Shown here piece by piece: positions 53,101 through 64,000 of a stretch of DNA of 64,000 nt; the first letter of the stretch is position 1; every line of letters begins with the position of its first letter. The translations under genes and the position numbers were made by a program. Under the pieces are notes generated by a model. The model was not told the origin of the DNA. It ran no database searches and worked only from the letters and a program-made list of their open reading frames with translations. The stretch is taken from contig SJRY01000228.1 in NCBI GenBank assembly GCA_011319805.1, positions 992,001 through 1,056,000 on the forward strand, written 5' to 3'. The DNA is from Macrocybe gigantea. Its lineage: Eukaryota > Basidiomycota > Agaricomycetes > Agaricales > Callistosporiaceae.

Positions 53101-55504
53101 TTACTCCTTCGTTGAATTCTCACTAGGATACAGCTGAAAAATGAAAGCATAAATAATGAGTTACATGCGGAGGACGAGTTGCGCACTTTGCCTGGATTCA
53201 TGATATTCATCGGATCGATAGCTCTCTTGATCGACTTCATCAATTCGATCGTGCCTAGCCCGAGTTCGCCTGTAAGGTATTCTGTCTTTCCAACACCAAC
53301 ACCATGTTCTCCTGTACCTAGAAACATGGAATTAGTCTCCTTGGCTGCATAACGTCATCTTAAAAGAACTTAACATGTTCCGTCTAGACGGAGGGCACGG
53401 TGCACCAATCGATGCACCGCATCATTAACAGACTTGAGCTCTTGCTCATCATGGAACAGGATCAAGGCGTGAAAATTGCCATCCCCAACATGGCCTACAA
53501 TAGTATTTAACAAGCCGGCATCAGCAAGGTCTTTCTTTGTTTCTAGAACAAGCTGAGGCAGCCGAGAAACGGGAACACTTGTGGTTAGAGTCAGCTAAAA
53601 ATGCTTGCCTCCAAGGAAAAAAAAATCATACCAGACGTCGGTCGTCCAGCATCTGGTCCCTGGGTGTGCTGCCATTGTTGAGGTCAGGGCATATTTGCGG
53701 TTCTGCCACATGTCTTCTGCTTGCTCATCAGTGGCCGCAAATTTGAATTGGAAACCATCATGAGTTTTTGAGATTGACTGTATAACTTTCGAGGTCTTCT
53801 GCACTGCCGATAAATCGCCCTGGATTTTGAAAAATAGGGTATCCTTGACTGGATAGGGATGATCGACGATGCCCGCCTTGTTGATGGCATCCATCACTGA
53901 AGGGATATGAGTTAATGGAAAGAACGAGACCGCCCACAACGTACTATTATCGTCAAGCAGTTCGACACACTCTACTACACTCAGCAATGTGACTGTTAGA
54001 CTAGATTGGAGGCTCTTACGTATATGTGCGCCCCATGCGGAGTTTAGAATCTCTTGAACAGCGCTAACGGCACGTTCAACATCCGGAAACTGGGCCATGG
54101 CGACTTTGGTAGGTAGGACCGGCGCTAAACGCAACGTCGCTGCATGCCACAGGAGTGAATCAAATTTAGTCTTGCAGAAACGTTTGAACTCACCTTCCGT
54201 TACAATACCTAACGTCCCCTCCGCTCCGATGAACAACTTGGTCAAATCGAACCCTGCAGAGGATTTTCTAGCTCGACTTCTGGTTTTGATTACCTCTCCA
54301 GAAGGAAGCACCACGGTCTGCCTAGCATTCAGAATAGCCTCGTTCAATGGGACGAGGTACGCACGACATTCAAGAACCACTCCGCTCTAGCAGTTCCATA
54401 TCTAACCGCGTTTGCTGGTCCTTTCTTAGTCCGTGCTCCCAAAAGATTAATTAGAGGGACTGACTGCCGCTGCATCCAGTTCCTATCATCCCGCCAATAG
54501 TCTACATCCTGGTCAACCTACGAGCAACCTTCAAAATGGTCACATGCATACCGCTCCGGGTCCCGGGTCCAGCTGTGCACAGGTTCATAACAATGCTCGT
54601 GGCAAGTAACTCTGAGACTCACCGGGAAAAATAATGGAATGCCACGATCTTTGAGTGCTTGATTGATGTCTTCCCAACGTGCTCCTGCCTGGCAAGTTAG
54701 ATCTGAATCTTGGACTGTAAGTTTGCTTTCAGTCTTTCGATAAACAGGTAGCATGAAAAGCTGTACTGCGTACCATTTATGTTAAGAATTTGGTCCATCC
54801 CCGACATATCCAGGCAAATGCTTCCTGAGGGGTACTACATAAAGAGAAATTAACGACATAAAGCCTTGCAGGAATCGAGCTACCCCAGATGTATGTCCTT
54901 CGAGGCTCGTTGCGCCACTGTAGGGGATAATGGGGATCTTTAACTTCCGTGCTACATTAACAACTTTGATGACATCGTCAGTTGAGCGTGGCCGAACCTG
55001 GAACACATAAGCAGGGCGAGCAAAATTCGCGGATCGCAATACATACAATTACCGAATGCGGGGACGCTGGGTGGTAAGAATTTTCTGAGAATCCATAAAC
55101 GCGGAGGGCGGTCGGTTCAGTTGTGACGGCGTCTCTGCCTGGCAGCTCTTCTCTAAGCTGCCCTATGGCCTGCTGGATGCCCTCATGATTGGCATAAGTG
55201 GATGACGTGGTATTATTCGGTGGCTCCTTCGCAGCAATTTCAGGCTGCTGTGGTTGAGTTAGGTATGGGGAAGATTCAGATAACTTACAATGGCGTAATG
55301 TGTAGCAATCTCAATTATTCCGACCATTACGGTGGCATATATGATTGACTTGACCCACGTCTTTGTCTGCCATGATCCAGGAGTGATGTGTGGATTGGTG
55401 GGACCGAAGCTGCGCCTCACACTAGAGATCCTACGTGACGGGATAAAGCAACGTCTGTTCACGGAAGAAAGACATAGCCCTCTCGTGCGTAGAATGCTCA
55501 GCAT
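53101..55504 (-). CDS. DLD1: D-lactate dehydrogenase (cytochrome), mitochondrial
   Basis: FAD flavoprotein oxidising D-lactate to pyruvate with electrons passing to cytochrome c. Start 55504 gives a mitochondrial presequence ([20 protein letters not shown]), then a hydrophobic inner-membrane sorting segment ('[20 protein letters not shown]'). The FAD-binding (type 4) domain has '[16 protein letters not shown]', '[15 protein letters not shown]', '[20 protein letters not shown]' and '[20 protein letters not shown]'. The FAD-oxidase C domain has '[17 protein letters not shown]' and '[15 protein letters not shown]', ending '[18 protein letters not shown]' at 53101. All exons join in frame with GT-AG introns. 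It shares a 164-bp divergent promoter with EAF1. Confidence 0.93.
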
Positions 55505-55668
55505 GGATTAGAAGTTAAAGTGTGGATTACATTGTTGCAAGGCAGTTACCAAACTGGGATGTTGTTGTTTATTTGATATCTCACGTGGAATAGGGAAACC
55601 TTTGTCTTTGAGTGAATGCTCAAGGCTGCCACCGCTGCGAAACGAACAACCACGTCTATCGTTCAGAG

Positions 55669-58600
55669 ATGCAGCAGGTTTCGGATACGCGTCTTGAGGA
55701 ATTTATGCAGCAGCTGAAGTTCGTAAAAGTCACTTGGTGCTGCCAGGACTGTCATTCACGCTTCGATTTTCCAGCACAATAACTAATCGTCGAAATGAGT
55801 TACTCTCCGAGATGTATCAGATAATGCGCTGGCGGAAGAACAACAGAACGATTCTTGACGTTCAAGAAGGAAGTGACAATCATTTGGATACGTTTCTGCG
55901 GACGTTCAACTTAGACCAAGCAAAGTGTGCAATTGTACTTCATGTTCACCCCTTCAACCATACTGACCATGTCCGAAGCCCAAATTTTGGCAGCATAATC
56001 AATTTCAGCGAGTCAGACTTTCATTTACCGTTTTCAAACATCAACGTATCCCCCGACTCTCCATCAAAGTCCAAGGACAATGCTGTTCGCCGCTCAACTC
56101 GACGCAGCGCACGTTCCTCCGAGCCCGCCGATGGCTCATCCGCAGGTAGCTCTCAAGTAATTTCGCCGAGAGAGCGAGAGGAGGAAGATTCTACCGTGGA
56201 CCAAGCCGAACACTCTCAGCCTTCTGTTGACACACAAAATGCGAAACTCGAAGCGCAAACTCAACCCCGGCCGTCATCGGTTACGTCCAAGCACATTCAC
56301 ATCACGGATGATGTGGATGAGCTAGATCTCCTGAATGGCCCTTTAGGTTCCGATTATGACGAGAAGCATTTGTCTTCGGATGAAGAAGTTGATATGGATG
56401 TTGAACCACAGAATATCATGCCGACTACCGCGATCAGTATTCTTCCCGGGAACAACACACAACCCAGTTCCGATTTCAGACTCGCAATGGGACGCGCCTC
56501 TGATGCAAGTTCTGGGCGGGCTACTGAGTTGCCTGCAACTTATCAGGATCACCTTAGCGCGGCTGTCAAGGTCGAAGACGCGGCCGTAGACACGCTTTTA
56601 TCCTCGAAGGACTTATTTCATGCCGAGGAGCCAGACGTACAGGAAGACGAAGCATCTTCTGCGCCTTCACCTGCATTGGGATGGGATGGGCCGTCCAAGG
56701 CTCAGGAGGGTAAAGACGTGGCCCTTCTACCCTCATCACCATCAGCTCTCTCAGACACAACCCAAACAGTGACTTCTTCACAGAAGCCTGTCATCATACC
56801 CTTACCCCAGACGCCCTATGCTCCGACGATATTTGATTTCAATGTGGAATTGCGACAACCACAACCGGGATTTGTCGTGCCTCGACATCGTCATGAATCA
56901 AAGGTCGAATATGCCCTCCCTAGCATCAAATCACTGCCTCTGGAACACTCTCGGAAGATGAGGGCGAAGCAAACGCGCAAGCGTGAAAGAGAGCGCGAAA
57001 AAGGTGATGGCAAAAAAGAATATGCCAAGGACGACTGGTACCCCCTTGGCGCGAATAGATGGGCCGCGACAATCAATGCAAATCCTGCTTGGAAAAAGGT
57101 CTCTCGTGCGCCTAAATGTCTCAGTTCGAAGGATTGGACGGTCAGTATATTTCGGCTGGATGTCAGTTGAACTATCACCGAATAAAAACAGACAGCGATG
57201 TCGGAAATAAGACTCATGCGAGCGTTTGATCGCATCGAAAACCTGAAGCGCGAAGGCCTCTGGAGTTTTAGACAGCCCAAAAAACAAAGAGGTGTTGGAG
57301 GCATGACGAAAACACATTGGGATTACCTGATGGACGAAATGGTCAGCCTAGAACTATTCTCTTGTCGGCGATATAGTCTCACCGATTTGTTTATTCTTCA
57401 GAAGTGGATGCGTATCGACTTTCGAGAAGAACGAAAATGGAAAATAGCCATGGCCTTCGAACTATCAACCGCGGTGCTTGAATGGCATTCTGTATCTGAT
57501 CCTACGGAGCGAGTAGTGAAGGGTATCTGTATAAACCTAGGACCCATACCATTGAAGCCTACGGCAGAAACTCAAGAACACAAGGGAAATCGTGTGGATA
57601 ACGACCAGATGGTGGCAAAGCCGATATCGGAGGGACCTTCGAAGTCGTCTTTGTTGGACGTCGATTATGCCTCTGACGACGATAACGATGAAGATCAACA
57701 GACCACCCAAACCGTTCCAATCACCCCTCATGTTGAGACGAGCATGGAGGCGTTCGAACCCTCATCCGAAAGTCAGACACCGGGGTCCAAAGCGACACCT
57801 AATTCAAGCAATGGTGACGACCTCGCGAGTTCAAAACTCCTCAAGGCTTCGACATCAAACCCATTGCGCGCAGCCATCGCATATCTGAATCCCGACGTAC
57901 TATTCCTTGACGACAAAGCGATTGGCATCCGATCTCCCCGAGAGGCGGAATCGGCGCAAGCACCTATGCATGATATCGCTACCGTCTTTCCGGATTTGCA
58001 GCCTTTACAGCTTCTGGATATGACCTCCACTTCCATGCAAGTCACTATCGATGGGAAGAAACGACTCGAGAAAATATCAGACCGTCATGACCCTCAGAAA
58101 AGGACGGAAGACACAACTTCAACGAAACTCTATCCCGTTGGAAACTTCATGTCTTCAAAGCCCACCTTACTCGGATCGCTGATACCTTCTAAATATTGGA
58201 AGAATGGTTCTTGGTGCGACTTGGATGTTAGTCCCGTGGTTGCCGAGGCAGACCCAAAGTCTATGGATGAAGTTTCAAACGGTACATACCTTTATTGGCT
58301 AGCAATAATTTATTTCCCCTTATTCTCTTCAGAACTTTTTGATAGCAGGTCATCAAACTCGCCTTCTTCCGTTCTGACTCTCCAGATGCAAGCAGCTCTT
58401 CTCAAAGACAGAGATCCAAGACGACGTGTATCGGAACATGTCTGGAGTCCGAGCGACGACAACTTATTGAAATCCCTAATTGACAGGTATCCAAACAACT
58501 GGATACTGATAGCAGAATGTTTCAACGCTTCGAGGCTTACGATCGCGGTCGATCGACGTACTCCCCGTGATTGCCTTGAGCGTTGGAAAGAGAAGTGGGG

Positions 58601-59792
58601 TCCTGACATCAGAACCAAACCGTCTGACACCGCACAGGGTGTGGAGGATTCTTCTTCAAGTCAGATGATGACCCGAGGGGTCAAACGATTGGCTAGCACG
58701 AGCTTGTCTGCTTCTTCACCCGCTGGAGTGCTTGGTGCTTGGGATGCTAGAAAGCGGCGGCGGCACCTCTTGTTGCAAGATGCTATTCGGAAGGCGGGCA
58801 AGAAAAGAGTAGAACATGCACAAAAAATGCTAGGTATGTGCGAAACTATCCCATGAACTCCCTGTCTTGCTTTGACGTATCCTAAGCACCCCAGCGCAAA
58901 GTATCGGCTATCCACGAGACTCATACTCAGTTCAATAAGATGCCTAAGTTATCTCCTGCGGAGCTGAGCCGGATGAAAGCTGAGAGAGAAGCTCGGGAGA
59001 TGCAAGAACTCCAAATGGCCCGGCGAAGGCAGGATGAACTGAGCCGTCAAATTCGTGATCAATCCCACCGTATGAATGTTCCTGTAAAATCAATACCTTT
59101 GCCTTGTGCAGCACCGTAACTGACATCCGATCAGCAACAGGTCCTTCAGCAACAATTGGCCAGTGCTGGTCAGCGACCAACAGCTGGGTTGCCTCAACCA
59201 CAAGGTATTCCTCAAATACGAACTCAAGTCAACATTTCGCAACAGCAGAGGATCGGGACACCGTCCGTGGTAGTAGGCAATGCTCGTCTTCCAAACCAGC
59301 AAATATTGCAGCATGCACGTATGCATCAACAACCACAACAAGCGCCAACCCCACCTGCCCATGTTCAACAGCAAGCTCAAGTCCAAGGCATCACGAATGG
59401 TATCACTCTGCCAACCGAGATGGCAGGCGTCCCCCACGTAGGCTCTCCTTTTGGAAACAGGGATCCGATTCCCTCCGCCCAACTGTCTCCTGGTCAAGCT
59501 GCTACCACATCACCATCAAATTCCTCGATGACTTCTCGCCCCGCTTCCACTCAACCGCACCCGGTTATTCCAGCTATACAGATACCGAATTCCGGTACTC
59601 GTCCAACAAATAATACAGTGACAAATTTCCCCCTCAATATGCAAAGTTTCACGCAAGAACAGCTGCACGCTGCTCTACGGCTTCAACTCCAGGTGAGCCT
59701 TGCTATCTCGCACAAATCATCAACCTTTTCATGCTATTTCGCAGCAATCTCCACCGCAGCCGGCCAATGGCAATTTCGCATCTCAGTCATGA
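55669..59792 (+). CDS. EAF1: NuA4 histone acetyltransferase complex subunit Eaf1/Vid21 (HSA-SANT)
   Basis: Scaffold of the NuA4 acetyltransferase complex. The ATG at 55669 (MQQVSDTRLEEFMQQL) is joined by an intron (about 55719-55775) to 'TITNRRNELLSEMYQIM', giving a better start than the non-ATG open frame at 55734. A long acidic/Ser-rich region follows, then a basic patch ('KREREREKGDGKK'), the HSA domain ('THWDYLMDEMKWMRIDFREE', across an intron) and a SANT/Myb domain ('HVWSPSDDNLLKSLIDRYP' to 'DCLERWKEKWGPDI'). A Gln/Pro-rich C-terminus comes next, ending '..NGNFASQS' at 59792. The frame is intact through all exons. The product is about 1,200 aa, in the range of fungal Eaf1 proteins. Confidence 0.9.
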
Positions 59793-60059
59793 CATGAATG
59801 ACAGTGCTCGTGAGATCCTTCTGAACTCCGTTCTCGATGTCCATCACGAATACTATATACATATATTGGTTACCTCGGAAGGTCGAAGTTTTCAACGTCA
59901 ATTAGAGAATTAAGAAGCCATCTTCAGATCATGTGTACCCTCTGGCTGTGAATTAGCATCAATAATCTAGCATACTACATATTATCTGTGTATGATGCGG
60001 CTGCAACCGCAGGCTTCGTTAAAGGTCGAAAGAGCGCCACCTGGGCAATTAGATAACAA

Positions 60060-63000
60060 TCATGGCTTGCGTTTCGACAGCATCTGAGGATCCGTTCCTG
60101 TTAACAGGCTTCGGTTGCGCGATAGACTGGATCCGAGATATTTTTCCTCAGAATAAGGTAGCGTTACGGAGTCATTGTGAGTGTTGTGATATGGTTGTGG
60201 TATGGACGGCGAAAAGGAAGAAACATGGAGCAGAATAGCGAATTCCTCAGTCGAGTTAGTCAGTTTGACCATGTTGCTGCGCAGGGAAGTTGAAACTGGC
60301 TGTCTTTCACCGTATGATTTGATGACACTAGACAACTGAACAACCATCTGATTGAACAATCAAAACATGAAGGAAGTGAAAAAGACGAAAGATTGAACCT
60401 TTAGGAAAAGATGAGCATCGTCTCGAAGGGTGGTTCTATCAGCAACAACTTCAACATCTTCCATCGAGCGCACAGCCTCAGACAATCTTCGCGTGACAGT
60501 ACGGGCGGTCCTGAGCTTCTCTACGAAGGTTCTGGATGGGGTATCTTGCTCACTAATGACTCGATCATGTTCCATACTTTGGGAGCGATGTCGACGGCCT
60601 GTTTGATGGCATGCAGTGCTTCTTTATCAACCTGTGATTTTGAACTGGAGGATAGTTCGCCGAACGGGGATTTGGGAAGCGCTGAAGACAAAGGCTCCTG
60701 GCGTTGAAACGACGTTTGCGATCCATGGCGGGAATGAGCGAAGCGTGTGGCATCTCCGAAGAATCCTGCATCAGATGTAGAGCTCCAGGGGACTGTAGGC
60801 TGTGGGATGGTAGCCTGCCTCTTGGGTGTGCGCAAGACAGGTACCTTGGTGGCGGGTCGCGACAGAATGCGTCCTTGGCTCATAGGGATATCGTCGTAAG
60901 ACGGTAGAGATTTACCAATCTCGACGTCCTTCGAGCTGAACGAGCCAGCATGGCGCCTAGACGTACGTGTTCTACCAATGTTATATGTTGTCATATCCGT
61001 ACCTCGGATTGGGGCCAACTCGGCTGTTTGTGACCTTTCCGTAGAAGACGAAGTTGAAAGGCTGTCTGAACCGTTCATTCCTGGAGTGACTGGCGGGACC
61101 TGGAAATTGATTGGCTTTGCATGCAGGTACGGCCGGATTGATTCTCTTTGTGGAGCCACATTCTGCCATGCACAAGAGATCTCCGCTGTAGCAGCATACA
61201 GCTCCAACAATATCCATCGTGCATATTGTACATCATCACCCGTTGCTATTACTCTGAGTTGAAGTGCCAATACGCCAACCGCCTTGTTAAACACGGTTGT
61301 CGTGTCCCTGCAACTCTCAACGAGCGCACGACAAACGGGAGAGGATGGGATATGTCTATGGCTCATCGTGTCGAACCGATCCAAGCAGCGTATAAGATTC
61401 AGAAGGTCAGTATTGGCCGGTCCAAGCACTTTCCTGAGGATTGCCGAAAGCCGTTCATCTGCAGCATAAGAGGCGTAGTGCTCTAAAGTCTGGAAGACTT
61501 GGCAGAGAGCGAAAAGGATGCTGCGTGCAAAATCCACGAGATGGACAAGAGGGCGCGGTAGAGCGGTTATGGTAGAGAGTTTTGATAGTCGGCGAAAGTA
61601 TGAATTACGCTCCAAAGTCATAGAGGAAGTTGTCCAGCTAGAGGAATGTTGAGCTTCCGTGCTCATCGAAGGTTGTACGTCGGGACTGGGGGTAGGCAAT
61701 CGGGTGCGCCGTCTAAGTGATGTTGGCTGGGATATTGAAATGTCATCTTGGTAATCCTGTGCATTATTCACACCGCTTCCATTCGGATCGGTATCGGACC
61801 ACCCTGAAGTCTCGTCTGGTTCGTGGCCGAAGGGCGCGGCGGACAACGATGTAGCATGGCTGACGGAGACGATCTTGTCTAGGTCATCCTGTGACCTGCC
61901 GATGCCAGCATGGTGCGCGTTCGACGTGTTGGGGACGATTTTATCCCCGAACGATGCACTGGAATCCGCCGGACTGGGAAGGAGGCTGTCGAAAGAACGA
62001 GTGGGTGATATTTCTCCACCGTAAGATCGCAGGATACCCAGATGCAACGCGGGTTGACCCAAGGATTTCGGTAGTGGGCTCGAAGGCGTAGAATCTTGCA
62101 AAGAATCGGACGACATAAAAGACCTTATTGAATCGACGGAAACTGAACGTGAGTGAGCTATGGAGGTCGCCTCGGGAACCGTTGAACGCTCGGCGGCATT
62201 TAAAGAGCTTGCACTGCCCTCGCTGAACATGGGGGACGAATCAGCTATGGAAGGACAAAGCAACAAATAACATATTTGCCTCGTCGTAAGATCAGGATCT
62301 GCAGGTGTCATCAAATCTTCAGAATCTTTCGACCGAGAAGCGTCGTTTCTCATCCAATCTTGAAGGTTCTTAACCCATTGAATCACAGTCTTCTTGGACT
62401 CGGGATCGCCGACATAGTCCGACACCGTTCTTGGGGGCCATTCGATGGGGTTACGATCGATGCGCAGAATCTCCAGGTTGTGAAAGTTTGCAATATAACT
62501 GGGAAGCTTCGCAATTCTGTTGCGCGATAAACAGAACACCTCGTCGACGTTATTTGCAGGTAGACTATGCGAGCATCGAAGTCAACGTACTCGAAGGCAG
62601 ACGAGCTGCCCTGCCTCTGTCGGCAATCTCTTGATTTTGTTATGACTCAAGTCGAGGGTGTCAAGCGCAGGCAAGAGGGTAAGCTAGATCGTCACTGAGC
62701 AGAAAACGTCACATCCTAGTAGGGAAACGAGCCGCACCACGTCCGGAAAGACCGTAAAACAATTGCATCGGAGGTTGAGGTATCGCAGGCGTGATAACAG
62801 CGCGAACTCCATTGGAAGTGTGGTGAGCCTATTGTTGCGGAGGGCAATTCTGAAGGTGTCACACGTTCACTCAGCACTGTATGAAGTGACGAAGACAGGA
62901 CTGCTATCGAACCTCTCAACAATGCTCTCATCTTCCGGTGTTGCTCTTCCTATCGTCGCGAGCTCCTCTGCCGCCTCCGTCCCTACATCTGTCAAACTCA

Positions 63001-63130
63001 TCTTGGAGAATATCAGGGTAGCCCCCGTGTCAGACGACCGTTGGATAGCCTGTGCTATGTGGTCATGATTCAGAGACGTGGAAAAGGTCTTGGATTTGAG
63101 GAAGATGGATGATTCGTCAGGAGCAGACAT
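60060..63130 (-). CDS. SOG2: RAM signalling protein Sog2 (LRR + SOG2 domain)
   Basis: Component of the fungal RAM/MOR (NDR kinase) pathway controlling polarity and cell separation. The start at 63130 gives [16 protein letters not shown]. Leucine-rich repeats follow across three introns ('[20 protein letters not shown]', '[15 protein letters not shown]', '[15 protein letters not shown]', '[15 protein letters not shown]'), then a Ser-rich linker and the SOG2 domain from '[20 protein letters not shown]' through '[13 protein letters not shown]'. The C-terminal part is '[20 protein letters not shown]', '[20 protein letters not shown]', '[20 protein letters not shown]', ending at 60060. A C loss near 60534 (after 'SLVSKIPHP') shifts the frame before the last two exons and is read as a sequence error. 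Confidence 0.9.
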
Positions 63131-63205
63131 GAGAAGGAGCTACAGAGCAGCGCCAATTTACTGATGTTAACCAGAGGGGTTGTGGCTGTGTACCTCGCTA
63201 TCATT

Positions 63206-64000
63206 CTAAAACCACATCGACACCGAAAAACTAACTTGCTCGCTCCGCATCGAATGCCACCATCCAGCAGGTATGTAAAGCAAATCACCAGGCTCAAGAG
63301 TGACGGCCGTAGCATGCGGCACCACACGGCTCCAGAAATCAGGGTAGTGTTGTCTGCTATCCTCCGAGTCTGAGAATACGTCAACACGGGATGTATTTTC
63401 AAGCAACGAGTTTCCCATCGTCTCCACTGAGTCTCGAAATACGTTGCTCGCTTGGCCATAAGAATACATCCACTGCGTGGTTTCTGGTGGTGCAAGCCAG
63501 ACAGTCTTACGACCCACTATCTGCACTATAAACGAACCGTCAGTGCGCAGTCTTGTGAATACCACAAAAACGGTCGTACCGTACAAATTACAGTGTGGAT
63601 CCTGAGTACCAGGCGCTCAGTTTCAAAGAAAGGCGTTGAGCGGGGTACATACCGTATGGGGAGGTGTAAATGTCGCCTTGGGCCCCAACCAAACGTTAAT
63701 GACAAGTTGTTCGTCATTCCGCGGTGGGGCATACCCAGGCAAGTCCGACGGCGAAATTGAAGTATAGACGTAATCTGGGACGACGATGTCGTCCCTGAGA
63801 GCAGGGAATTGCATGAACAGGTTGTATTGCGCTAGGTACCGAACCTCTGATGGCAAAGATCGTTGTGGTGATTCTAACAAGGCAAGGAAATCCTCCCAGT
63901 CCACGAAAGATTGCTTCCATGTGTCTTTACGATAATCGTTTCCAATTTCAACCGGCACAACACGCCCCGGGCCTGATACCGAGAGCAAATACGCCCGTGA
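63206..64000 (-). CDS. JmjC-domain 2OG-Fe(II) oxygenase (JMJD5/KDM8-like), 5' end outside window
   Basis: Cupin-fold dioxygenase (protein hydroxylase or demethylase class). Seen parts in order: 'PGRVVPVEIGNDYRKDTWKQ', 'WEDFLALLESPQ', 'YLAQYNLFMQFPALRDDI', the iron HxD in 'TFTPPHTDPHCNLY' (restored across an intron 63601-63655), 'QIVGRKTVWLAPPE', and the second iron His in 'LEPGDLLYIPAGWWHSMRS', ending 'SFSVSMWF' at 63206. Two introns keep frame. The arrangement resembles JMJD5/KDM8-type proteins; a TYW5- or HIF1AN-like member is the alternative. The N-terminal part lies beyond 64000. Its stop is only 75 bp upstream of the SOG2 start on the same strand. Confidence 0.85.

Noticed and set aside
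1..64000. tRNA genes, CRISPR arrays, biosynthetic or defence clusters
   Set aside because: I scanned for T-loop-like GGTTCRA boxes, regularly spaced repeats and typical cluster enzymes and found none.

Overview
The window is nuclear DNA from a filamentous basidiomycete fungus, most likely an Agaricomycete (inference). The genes are dense and cut by many short introns (mostly 45-70 nt). The protein set is typically fungal: NADH glutamate synthase, NuA4 subunit Eaf1, the RAM-pathway protein Sog2, Mss51, and a membrane-anchored exo-beta-1,3-glucanase. I see no transposon, tRNA, rRNA, CRISPR array or secondary-metabolite cluster. About 28 genes lie on both strands, many as divergent pairs with very short shared promoters.

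Layout. 1-5606: tail of an unknown gene, a long-chain acyl-CoA synthetase and an MFS transporter. 5945-16899: a Ser/Pro-rich hypothetical protein, a membrane-anchored M24B aminopeptidase, a CUE-AlkB-GRF dioxygenase, an M13 (neprilysin/ECE) peptidase, HIS3 and MSS51. 16997-26268: glutamate synthase GLT1 and the TOR-complex WD40 protein LST8. 26269-28436: a gene-poor 2.2 kb stretch. 28437-37056: an ALKBH7-like dioxygenase, a mitochondrial-carrier-like protein, a CHORD/CS co-chaperone, mitochondrial IF2 and a mitochondrial scramblase. 37164-41773: CDC45, a 51-residue membrane microprotein, cohesin acetyltransferase ECO1 and a small unknown. 42038-48150: GH5 glucanase, cytosolic Trp-tRNA synthetase and a LOG-like phosphoribohydrolase. 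48393-64000: NOT4, D-lactate dehydrogenase DLD1, EAF1, SOG2 and a JmjC protein cut by the window edge.

The genes are mostly housekeeping and do not form one pathway. Themes are mitochondrial function (MSS51, IF2m, scramblase, DLD1, ALKBH7-like), DNA replication/repair/cohesion (CDC45, ECO1, AlkB) and nitrogen/amino-acid metabolism (GLT1, HIS3, LST8/TOR).

Two things matter most when reading this sequence. First, at least 18 conserved reading frames are broken by what looks like a single missing base, nearly always in a short G or C run. This is best explained as sequencing/assembly undercalls, so genes annotated here as one product may appear split. Second, several splice structures are unusual: an apparent 1-nt exon, 7- and 8-nt microexons, six GC-AG introns, a possible AT-AC intron in HIS3, and a stop-free in-frame intron inside the iron-sulfur motif of GLT1. 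No new defence or mobile system was found. The best candidates for undescribed biology are the splice structures, the 51-aa membrane protein, and shared promoter motifs (CACGTGAC, ACGCGT) in the compact divergent promoters.
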